From positions 1-8,521 of the forward strand of contig CAINVQ010000151.1 in assembly GCA_903854175.1 (NCBI GenBank): a DNA stretch of 8,521 bases, read 5' to 3'. How positions within the stretch are numbered: the stretch's first letter is position 1; the number at the start of each line of letters is the position of its first letter. This document shows positions 1 through 5,179 of the stretch, piece by piece. The stretch is from an uncultured Actinomycetes bacterium (GTDB taxonomy: Bacteria; Actinomycetota; Acidimicrobiia; Acidimicrobiales; RAAP-2). The notes under the pieces are model-generated. The model was not told the origin of the DNA. It ran no database searches and saw only the letters and a program-made list of their open reading frames with translations. The translations under genes were made by a program, and so were the position numbers.

Positions 1-53
1 ACATTGGCGTTGCGGTTGAAGGACCATACAAGTCAGACACTTATCGTTACTAA
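1..53 (+). CDS. 3' end of an unrecognised gene (C-terminus only)
   Basis: Reading frame 3 is open from the left edge to a TAA at 51-53 and encodes the C-terminal residues IGVAVEGPYKSDTYRY. The other informative frame stops early, and a strong terminator hairpin begins only five bases after this TAA, which is where the end of a transcript would be expected. Sixteen residues are too few to assign a family and I do not recognise the tail. It could also be a chance open frame beside a non-coding RNA end. The gene is cut by the window edge. Confidence 0.5.
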   Translation, partial: IGVAVEGPYKSDTYRY

Positions 54-57
54 GAAC

Positions 58-99
58 AATAAAAATAGCCCCGGGGATTTCCCCGGGGCTATTTTTATT
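58..99. terminator. Bidirectional intrinsic terminator
   Basis: A perfect 19-bp inverted repeat (58-76 with 81-99) encloses a 4-base loop ATTT. The GC-rich core GCCCCGGGG is flanked by A-rich sequence on the left and T-rich sequence on the right, so either strand gives a GC hairpin followed by a U-rich run. It sits between the end of the rightward gene at 53 and the leftward small gene ending at 170, and can terminate both convergent transcripts. Confidence 0.93.
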
Positions 100-132
100 T
101 CTAGCCAAGTCCCATTACAAGAGAAATTGCAT

Positions 133-166
133 CAACAGCACTCAGGAATATCCCCGAGTGCTGTTG
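133..166 (-). terminator. Hairpin just after the small membrane-protein gene
   Basis: Arms CAACAGCACTC (133-143) and GAGTGCTGTTG (156-166) are perfectly complementary over 11 bp around a 12-base loop. On the minus strand the hairpin begins four bases after the TAA of the 31-residue gene. No good U-run follows, so it may be a weak terminator or a 3' stabilising hairpin backed up by the stronger terminator at 58-99. Confidence 0.65.
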
Positions 167-169
167 TGC

Positions 170-265
170 TTACTTCTGAACTACAAACTTGCTTAAGTTG
201 TGTACGAATACTCCAACTCCAATAAAAAATGTAAGTGGAAGTGCAAAAATAATTACGTGTGTCAT
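170..265 (-). CDS. Small single-span membrane protein, 31 residues, unknown function
   Basis: This short leftward frame runs from ATG at 265 to TAA at 170-172. AGAAAGGA (279 to 272) lies six bases before the ATG, an optimal Shine-Dalgarno placement. The protein starts MTH, has one hydrophobic span at about residues 4-21 (VIIFALPLTFFIGVGVFV) with a proline at residue 10, and ends in a polar, basic tail (HNLSKFVVQK). The size and layout resemble small accessory subunits of membrane complexes such as CydX, KdpF or MetS, but I cannot match it to any of them. The 3' hairpin follows at once and a structured leader precedes it. It lies 114 bases downstream of the second PIG-L gene and may share that transcript or have its own promoter. 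That it is a gene rests on the Shine-Dalgarno site, the hydrophobic span and the hairpin; the function is unknown. Confidence 0.68.
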   Translation of the reverse strand: MTHVIIFALPLTFFIGVGVFVHNLSKFVVQK

Positions 266-271
266 TTGAAT

Positions 272-279
272 TCCTTTCT
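272..279 (-). promoter_or_regulatory. Ribosome binding site of the 31-residue protein
   Basis: The minus strand reads AGAAAGGA, with six bases (ATTCAA) before the ATG at 265. This is the main evidence that the tiny frame is translated and that this ATG is its start. Confidence 0.7.
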
Positions 280-284
280 GTATG

Positions 285-353
285 GGCTCAAAGATAAAGG
301 CGCAGGATATAGCGCGACTTAACTACTCATAAAAGGAAGTTAAGTATTGAGCC
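285..353 (-). ncRNA. Candidate structured leader RNA (three-way junction)
   Basis: On the minus strand, an outer helix GGCTCAA/TTGAGCC (353-347 with 291-285, 7 bp) encloses two hairpins. One has the 8-bp stem ACTTAACT/AGTTAAGT (345-338 with 324-317) and a 13-base loop. The other has a 4-bp stem GCGC/GCGC (315-312 with 303-300) and an 8-base loop. The junction strands are 1, 1 and 8 bases. The element ends five bases before the Shine-Dalgarno site of the 31-residue gene, where a riboswitch or leader element could control translation. I recognise no known riboswitch consensus in it. The helices are seen in the sequence; the regulatory role is inferred. Confidence 0.4.
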
Positions 354-379
354 GTTTAGAAATTTCTTACAAATGTGTT

Positions 380-1234
380 TTAACGGTACCCAGCAAAGAT
401 GTCATCAACACAGCCATCGAGCTGCTTTGGATTGGTAACTCTAAAGAACCATTCATTCGTCATTACTTGCCTGAACTGTTCTTTACCCATCTTCATCCAA
501 AAGGAATCTGCGATCTGAGAAACGTGCGCGGCAAGAGCGTCATACTTTCGATCATTGACTGAAGAAACATCAACGCGAGCACCAATCTGGTCATCAGGAG
601 TTCCCATGTTGATTGGTTCTTCAGGTTCTGGCTCAGGAGCTCGAACGACGCCATTCTTTTCGTCTTCTTCTCGCTTTAGGCGGTCTTCTTCTTCCCAGCG
701 TGCACGGTAGATCGCCATTACTGAATCAGGAACAGCGTTGTAATAGAGCGTTGGCTCATAATCAATCATCGCAAGCGCCGCCAAAGTGATTCGGTTCGCT
801 TGAATGTGATCAGGGTGTCCGTAGAAACCAATTTCGTTATAGGTAACAATTACTTGCGGGCGCTCTTGCATGATGACTTCAGCAAGTTTCTTTGCGGCGT
901 CGCTAACCTCAGCTGCCCAGAAGCAGTCTGGATCAGAGTTTTGTGGCCAGCCCATCATTCCTGAGTCGCGGTATCCGAGACGAACAAGTCGGTCAATCCC
1001 GAGGATCTTTACTGCGTTATCAAGCTCAACTCGGCGAATTTCTGCAACCGCGTCACCGTCATGGTGATCCGCATCTGGCTTTGCGCCATCGAGCGCGTCG
1101 CCACACTCTCCGTTAGTACAGGTAACAAGAACTGTTCGAACACCTTGTTCGTGAAGAAGTGGGTAGATTCCCCCAGTTGAACTCGCCTCATCATCTGGGT
1201 GCGCGTGCACCGCTAGGAATGTCAGGTCAGTCAA
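380..1234 (-). CDS. PIG-L family zinc deacetylase, Mca/MshB-like (second of tandem pair)
   Basis: Predicted metal-dependent N-deacetylase or amidase of the PIG-L/LmbE family, nearest in motifs to mycothiol S-conjugate amidase (Mca) and MshB. The start is TTG at 1234, with GGAGGA seven bases upstream, giving 284 residues; an ATG further upstream at 1366 would add 44 residues encoded inside the preceding gene and is unlikely. Visible motifs are AHPDDE at residues 11-16 (zinc ligands His12 and Asp15, catalytic Asp14), VTCTNGE at 37-43, LGYRDSG at 86-92 and GHPDH at 139-143 (third zinc ligand His143). A strongly charged insert spans about 179-207, rich in Glu, Arg and Lys with repeated Pro-Glu, and probably forms a surface loop. 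The C-terminal AAHVSQI matches the AHATQ segment of Mca and MshB. It overlaps the preceding paralogue by 8 bases, so translation is probably coupled. Family is firm; the substrate (mycothiol conjugate, GlcNAc-inositol or another N-acetyl sugar) is inferred. Confidence 0.88.
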   Translation of the reverse strand: MTDLTFLAVHAHPDDEASSTGGIYPLLHEQGVRTVLVTCTNGECGDALDGAKPDADHHDGDAVAEIRRVELDNAVKILGIDRLVRLGYRDSGMMGWPQNSDPDCFWAAEVSDAAKKLAEVIMQERPQVIVTYNEIGFYGHPDHIQANRITLAALAMIDYEPTLYYNAVPDSVMAIYRARWEEEDRLKREEDEKNGVVRAPEPEPEEPINMGTPDDQIGARVDVSSVNDRKYDALAAHVSQIADSFWMKMGKEQFRQVMTNEWFFRVTNPKQLDGCVDDIFAGYR

Positions 1235-2048
1235 CGGGGAGTCCTCCAAAAAGATCAGTCGCGTCATCAACGGTTGGAACGCGAGTCCAAGCACGGTGGT
1301 AGTACTCCGTGCCAAATAACAGCATAAAGAGTTCTTCGTCCATGGTGGCAATGTCGCCATTATCAATTTGTGATGCGTGGGTAAGTATTGCCTGCTGCTT
1401 TACCTTGGCGAATTTACGAACATCCATTGTGGTGTCTACAAAGTCATCAGGGGTGTCAGTAACTGCACGAAGAATCCATTCAGGTAGCTCAAGTCCTTTA
1501 GCCTTCGCTGCGGGCAAGAACTCTTGCATGATGCGCTGAGGCATGACTGGGTAGTAAATACGCTGAGGACACAGAGCAAGGTATGCAGCTCTTCCAGTTA
1601 CGCGATTAGCCATGATGTGGTCGGGGTGCCCGTAGAAGCCATTTTCGTCGTACGTAATAAGAACAGTTCCCTGAACCTCATTAATTATCGCGCCCATCTT
1701 CTGCGACGCTTCTTCAAAATCAGCGTTTACAAAAGCCTTAGGGTTACTGAACTGCTCCCATTCAGGTAGCCCCGAGTCGTCGTAACCAAGGTTAAACACG
1801 CGACTAAAGCCAGCAAGCTTGGCCGCTTTCTCAAGCTCTTGCGCACGAGTAGCAATGGTCCACTCAGTATTGTGCTCGGGGTCATTTCCTTCACGACCCT
1901 TGTCATCACGTCCGAGAGAACCATTGGTGCATGTAATGAGCGTTACATCAAAACCAAGCTCTGCATAGTGCGCTGATACGCCTGAAGTGAAGAGGGCCTC
2001 ATCATCGGGGTGTGCATGAATACAAACTATTGATTTATTAAAAGCCAT
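1227..2048 (-). CDS. PIG-L family zinc deacetylase (first of tandem pair)
   Basis: Predicted zinc-dependent deacetylase of the PIG-L/LmbE family, 273 residues, a usual length. It has HAHPDDE at residues 11-17 (His13, Asp15 and Asp16 as metal and catalytic residues), ITCTNGS at 38-44, LGYDDSG at 87-93, and YDENGFYGHPDH at 133-144 with the third zinc ligand His144. The C-terminal LTHASQI corresponds to the AHATQ motif of Mca and MshB. It shares most motif blocks with the next gene (TCTNG, LGY-DSG, GFYGHPDHI-ANR) and is clearly a diverged tandem duplicate. The start ATG at 2048 is nine bases after the stop of the NRAMP gene and has no good Shine-Dalgarno site, so it probably relies on ribosomes finishing the NRAMP frame. 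MshB-like or Mca-like roles are both possible; motifs alone do not decide. Confidence 0.88.
   Translation of the reverse strand: MAFNKSIVCIHAHPDDEALFTSGVSAHYAELGFDVTLITCTNGSLGRDDKGREGNDPEHNTEWTIATRAQELEKAAKLAGFSRVFNLGYDDSGLPEWEQFSNPKAFVNADFEEASQKMGAIINEVQGTVLITYDENGFYGHPDHIMANRVTGRAAYLALCPQRIYYPVMPQRIMQEFLPAAKAKGLELPEWILRAVTDTPDDFVDTTMDVRKFAKVKQQAILTHASQIDNGDIATMDEELFMLLFGTEYYHRAWTRVPTVDDATDLFGGLPVD
1242..1247 (-). promoter_or_regulatory. Shine-Dalgarno site fixing a TTG start
   Basis: GGAGGA on the minus strand lies inside the last codons of the upstream deacetylase, seven bases before the TTG at 1234. It is the reason for choosing TTG over the upstream ATG. Confidence 0.8.
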
Positions 2049-2057
2049 GGGACAAGA

Positions 2058-3635
2058 TTACGAGGTTGCGAGTTGAATAATTCGCACCATTAGTAGTGCA
2101 CCGGCGACAACGAGGTATGTCCCAACGCAACGCAGCAGAATTTTGCGGGCTTTGGTTTGTGGCACTGGAGCCAGGAGCGTTAGTCGAGGGGTACGCCAGT
2201 CTCGCTTGTTCACGTCGTAGTGAATCTTTGGCGCAGAACGAAGTAGCCCAATTGGCAGGCCAATAACGAGGCCGGCAGCTCCGGCCACAGAAAGATACGT
2301 CAGTAGCTTGATGACGTTAATCCCGGTAAAGAGCGTTGAGACCATCATGGTCACTGACAGAACAACCAACACGGTGACAATGATTGTTGCTACTGCGTTC
2401 AACCACTTTGAGTTAACCCATGGCCCGAGAATCTCACGGTCATTGCAAAGAAGTAGAACAAAGATTGTTGTGCTCGGTAACATCAGTCCGCACATTGCCT
2501 GCACCGCGAGAGTAATAACACCAAGTGGCGCACCTGGAATAAGCGTCACGACGCCCGCAACAACTAAGAGCCCACCGAATGCTCCAAAGAAGCCCTTCGC
2601 GTCGCGAAGACGTGCGTTAAGTGACTGACGTGAACCTGAGAGATCGGCAAACGCGTACGAGCTTGCGAGAGTTACTGCAGCTGCACCAATCACTGAAGCG
2701 TTGAGGAGCAGAATCGCAAAGAGCGCACCAGTTCCGTGCCCCACGTAGTGACCCAGCCCACGAGCAACACCCAAAGCATTTGTAAAGGAATTTGTGCCTC
2801 CGTGGTGAGAAAGTCCCGCGGCGCTTGCGGCCATTAGTGCTGAGGCGCCAATGACCACAATGAATGAACCGAGCACTGTGTCAACACGTTCGTAATTAAG
2901 CCAACGTGGGGTGATCTTTTTGTCAACAATATTTGACTGCTGGAAATACAGCTGCCAAGGGGCAACTGTTGTTCCAATAATTGAAATGATGAGTAGTACC
3001 GCACTCGATGAAGCTCCCCCACGAATCCCTGGAACAACTGAATGGTGAATTGCCGTGGCGTAGTGAGGCTTTGAAAGAAGTACGAGGGGCACTACAAAGA
3101 GATTGATTGCAACAAAGAGCATCATGAAGCGCTCCCATCTGGCGAATGATCCAGATGCGGTAACTAAAAACAATAGAAGTACAGCTACTGGAACAGAGAT
3201 GAACGGGCTAACGCCGAAGTAGTCCATTGAGAGTGAGATCCCAATGAACTCAGTGATAATGATCAAGAAATTAAGAAGAAGAATTGATCCAATAGAAACA
3301 TTGCCCCAGTACTTTCCAATGCGCTCACGAATAAGACGTCCGTGACCAACACCAGTCACCGCGCCAAGACGAGCAACCATCTCTTGGTTGATAACTAGAA
3401 CTGGGATGAGTAGGGGTAGGACCCACAACAGTGAGTACCCAAAGTTTTGTCCGGCCTGAGCGTAGGTAGAGACTCCACCGGCGTCGTTGTCTCCGACCAT
3501 CACAATGAGGCCGGGGCCAATAATGGCTAGCAATGTAAGGAAGCGCGCGCGAAGTCCCTTGCGGCTAGTTGCATCGTTTTCTGAAATAGTGCCAAATGCA
3601 CCACTGATCTTCTGTTCCTTGTGCTGCTCGCTCAC
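2058..3635 (-). CDS. NRAMP-superfamily divalent metal transporter with altered metal site, likely Mg2+
   Basis: Polytopic inner-membrane protein of 525 residues with a hydrophilic N-terminus of about 30 residues and roughly eleven hydrophobic spans. The first span carries GPGLIVMVGDNDAGG (residues 40-54), which aligns with the NRAMP GPGF...DPGN motif; the site reads DAGG, keeping Asp51 but with Gly54 in place of the metal-binding Asn. The span-6 motif is TTVAPWQLY (222-230), so canonical MPH has become APW, losing the Met that favours transition metals (Ala225) and the His (Trp227). From family knowledge, such changes mark the NRAMP-related magnesium transporters (NRMT) rather than MntH-type Mn2+/Fe2+ carriers. 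The start is GTG at 3635, five bases after AGGAGGT; the upstream ATG at 3677 lacks such a site. An MgtE-N/CBS protein precedes it at 183 bases and a deacetylase follows at nine. The NRAMP fold is secure; Mg2+ as substrate is inferred. Confidence 0.88.
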   Translation of the reverse strand: MSEQHKEQKISGAFGTISENDATSRKGLRARFLTLLAIIGPGLIVMVGDNDAGGVSTYAQAGQNFGYSLLWVLPLLIPVLVINQEMVARLGAVTGVGHGRLIRERIGKYWGNVSIGSILLLNFLIIITEFIGISLSMDYFGVSPFISVPVAVLLLFLVTASGSFARWERFMMLFVAINLFVVPLVLLSKPHYATAIHHSVVPGIRGGASSSAVLLIISIIGTTVAPWQLYFQQSNIVDKKITPRWLNYERVDTVLGSFIVVIGASALMAASAAGLSHHGGTNSFTNALGVARGLGHYVGHGTGALFAILLLNASVIGAAAVTLASSYAFADLSGSRQSLNARLRDAKGFFGAFGGLLVVAGVVTLIPGAPLGVITLAVQAMCGLMLPSTTIFVLLLCNDREILGPWVNSKWLNAVATIIVTVLVVLSVTMMVSTLFTGINVIKLLTYLSVAGAAGLVIGLPIGLLRSAPKIHYDVNKRDWRTPRLTLLAPVPQTKARKILLRCVGTYLVVAGALLMVRIIQLATS

Positions 3636-3640
3636 GCTCC

Positions 3641-3647
3641 ACCTCCT
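3641..3647 (-). promoter_or_regulatory. Strong Shine-Dalgarno site fixing the GTG start of the NRAMP gene
   Basis: AGGAGGT on the minus strand lies five bases before GTG at 3635. This is the best ribosome site in the window and argues against the upstream in-frame ATG at 3677. Confidence 0.85.
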
Positions 3648-3658
3648 CTCGTCTCTGT

Positions 3659-3677
3659 GTGGTTTGCGAACAACCAC
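3659..3677 (-). promoter_or_regulatory. Hairpin in the NRAMP 5' leader
   Basis: Inverted repeat GTGGTT (3659-3664) / AACCAC (3672-3677) with a 7-base loop, ending 12 bases upstream of the AGGAGGT site. It may modulate translation of the transporter or be incidental. No M-box or other known metal riboswitch pattern was recognised in the 183-base gap. Confidence 0.3.
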
Positions 3678-3739
3678 GCAGAAACCAGGACAGGACTAGA
3701 GCGCTGTCAGTGGAATTTTGCGAAGTTGCGTAGTAATTG

Positions 3740-3757
3740 AGGTGACCTGACGGTCAC
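3740..3757. promoter_or_regulatory. Operator-like inverted repeat upstream of the NRAMP gene
   Basis: GTGACC (3742-3747), four bases, then GGTCAC (3752-3757) form a perfect 6-bp dyad about 107-122 bases before the GTG start. A related sequence lies upstream of the neighbouring MgtE-N/CBS gene at 5140-5158 and matches at 13 of 17 aligned positions. Such a dyad could be a repressor site; binding is not shown. Confidence 0.35.
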
Positions 3758-3761
3758 AACT

Positions 3762-3783
3762 GGGGGGTTTCAGAAAGGCCCCC
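3762..3783 (-). terminator. GC-rich hairpin between the MgtE-N/CBS and NRAMP genes
   Basis: GGGGG and CCCCC arms enclose a 3-bp TTT/AAA inner stem with loop CAG and a two-base bulge. It lies 36 bases after the stop of the MgtE-N/CBS gene on the minus strand, but no U-run follows in that direction. It may be a partial terminator or attenuator that lowers read-through into the transporter gene. Confidence 0.4.
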
Positions 3784-3818
3784 TTTGAACGAGACGAAGA
3801 ATCATGCGGCGCATACTT

Positions 3819-5078
3819 CTACTCCTCCACCGCAGTCATACCGAACTCACGGCGCCACCCCTGAGGGAGGAGCTCTTCGAGCAGGTCGTCAACTGTTACT
3901 ACGCCAATCATCTTTCCGTGCTCTGCATCGAGCACCGGCAAGACAGTCAGATTGAAGTCACTCATTTTGCGAGCGACGCGGTGCATATCCCATTCGGGGT
4001 GCACGTGCGTTAATTGTGTGCGAGCAACACTGAGTGCAAGGTCAGTGTCTCGAGCGCGAACAAGCGGTGCCAGTGACGATGCACCAATTGGCTGTCCGTT
4101 TTCATCTAATACAAAGACAACGTGCAGCGACTCACCTGGGACGTTCGAACTACGAACAGCTTCTAGAGCCTCAGCCACTGTTGCCGTTGCAGGAACCGAG
4201 ACGAAGTCTGGGTTCATCAGACCACCAGCAGTGTCTGCGTTATATGAAAGAAGGTGTCTGACCTTGGTCTGGTGATCATTTGGTAATGATTCAAGAATTG
4301 TTAGGCGACGGTCTTGGTCAATTTCACTGATGAGGTCTGCGGCGTTATCTGGCTCCATGCGAGAAAGTAGACGCGCGGCGTCAACGTCAGTACGGGCTTC
4401 TAAGAATTCCAACTGGTGCTCTGTGTCGAGCTCTTCAAAGACGTCGGCTTCGAGCTCGCGGTCAAGTCCCACTGCTTCAATGATCTCTTCGCCTTCTTCG
4501 TGACTTGCTTGTTCTACAAGGTCAGCAATTTGAGCTGGGTGAAGTTTTGCGAGCTTGCGGTACGGGATACGAAGTCGAGCAGAAGGAACGTGTCCTACGA
4601 ACGGCTCAATGGATGCGAAGTCAATAATTGCGTCAGCTTCAATACGCTGACCAAGATTGGTCCCAAGAATTCGACGGAAGAACGGACGACGACCGGGGTC
4701 AACACCAACTACTTCCCACTTTCCTTCCATCTCTGCGATTTCAATTTCGTTCGCAATAATGAGACGACCGCGAACCAAGTTAATGAGGTGGCGTGAAAGT
4801 AGGTCTTCAGCGAGTAGTAATTCTCCTGGACGACGCTCAAACCTACGAAGGTCGAGTCGCTTTCCTTCAAAGGTCATCTTGCCTTCGCGAAGTCCACCAA
4901 TCTTTTTAATTGGAACAAAAAGGTCGCGGCCTTCAATGCGAATAACTGCGCCAACGATTGGTGGGTGCGCGTCATTACCGAGTCGCGCGACCAGGTCTTG
5001 GACGCGACCAATTCGGTCACCGTTCGAGTCATAGATCGCTCGGCGCAGAAACGTTGAGAGGTGGAGAATTTCAGTCAT
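3819..5078 (-). CDS. PRC-barrel / MgtE-N / tandem CBS protein, predicted soluble Mg2+ sensor
   Basis: Cytoplasmic protein of 419 residues with no membrane span. Residues 1-85 look like a PRC-barrel (RRAIYDSNGDRIGRVQDLV, VGAVIRIEGRDLFVPI), and about 88-160 like a second, more diverged barrel (LINLVRGRLI, WEVVGVD). Residues 175-285 are the MgtE N-terminal superhelical domain, with repeated acidic helices (LHPAQIADLVEQ, LLSRMEPDNAADLISEID) and the closing YNADTAGGLM signature. Two CBS domains follow at 289-345 and 350-405. In MgtE channels, the N and CBS domains bind Mg2+ and gate the pore; here the protein ends at that point and the pore domain is absent. The next gene is a pore-like NRAMP transporter, so this may be its detached sensor. 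The start is ATG at 5078 with only a weak AAGG upstream. Related stand-alone proteins occur in actinobacteria. The domain calls are firm; partnership is inferred. Confidence 0.88.
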   Translation of the reverse strand: MTEILHLSTFLRRAIYDSNGDRIGRVQDLVARLGNDAHPPIVGAVIRIEGRDLFVPIKKIGGLREGKMTFEGKRLDLRRFERRPGELLLAEDLLSRHLINLVRGRLIIANEIEIAEMEGKWEVVGVDPGRRPFFRRILGTNLGQRIEADAIIDFASIEPFVGHVPSARLRIPYRKLAKLHPAQIADLVEQASHEEGEEIIEAVGLDRELEADVFEELDTEHQLEFLEARTDVDAARLLSRMEPDNAADLISEIDQDRRLTILESLPNDHQTKVRHLLSYNADTAGGLMNPDFVSVPATATVAEALEAVRSSNVPGESLHVVFVLDENGQPIGASSLAPLVRARDTDLALSVARTQLTHVHPEWDMHRVARKMSDFNLTVLPVLDAEHGKMIGVVTVDDLLEELLPQGWRREFGMTAVEE

Positions 5079-5179
5079 AGAAAGGCCTTAAGAGACCTAC
5101 CAAGGCTACCCGTTTATCCTGATGAGCACCAGTGCGTCCAGGTGAACTTACCGTGAACCCTTTTACCGCAAGGGATTAC
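5079..5179 (-). promoter_or_regulatory. Gap before the MgtE-N/CBS gene: likely promoter region with a direct repeat
   Basis: The 101-base gap holds a direct repeat of GTGAAC (5142-5147 and 5153-5158) spaced 11 bp apart, about one helical turn. A TAGCCT hexamer on the minus strand (5109 to 5104) is identical to the -10 box proposed for the aldolase gene, but no convincing -35 precedes it. A weak hairpin, CCCTT/AAGGG (5158-5162 with 5170-5174), lies just after the aldolase stop and could reduce read-through. None of these is strong alone. Confidence 0.35.

Noticed and set aside
4..225. Rightward frame of 73 codons at the left edge
   Set aside because: It begins only at the window edge, reads through both hairpins and across the antisense small gene, and the translation has no recognisable pattern. 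The frame ending at 53 fits the terminator better.
347..562. Rightward frame of 71 codons
   Set aside because: It is antisense to the end of the second deacetylase and has no Shine-Dalgarno site or family resemblance.
1235..1366. 44-residue N-terminal extension of the second PIG-L protein from ATG 1366
   Set aside because: The extension is encoded wholly inside the preceding gene, is unlike the family, and the TTG at 1234 has a well-placed GGAGGA and puts AHPDDE at the usual distance from the N-terminus.
2308..2628. Rightward frame of 106 codons opposite the NRAMP gene
   Set aside because: It is antisense to conserved membrane spans, low in complexity (Thr/Val/Arg rich), and shows no start signal. 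It is a shadow frame.
4416..5034. Two rightward frames of about 125 codons opposite the MgtE-N/CBS gene
   Set aside because: Both mirror the codon pattern of a well-supported leftward gene and have no ribosome site or known domain.
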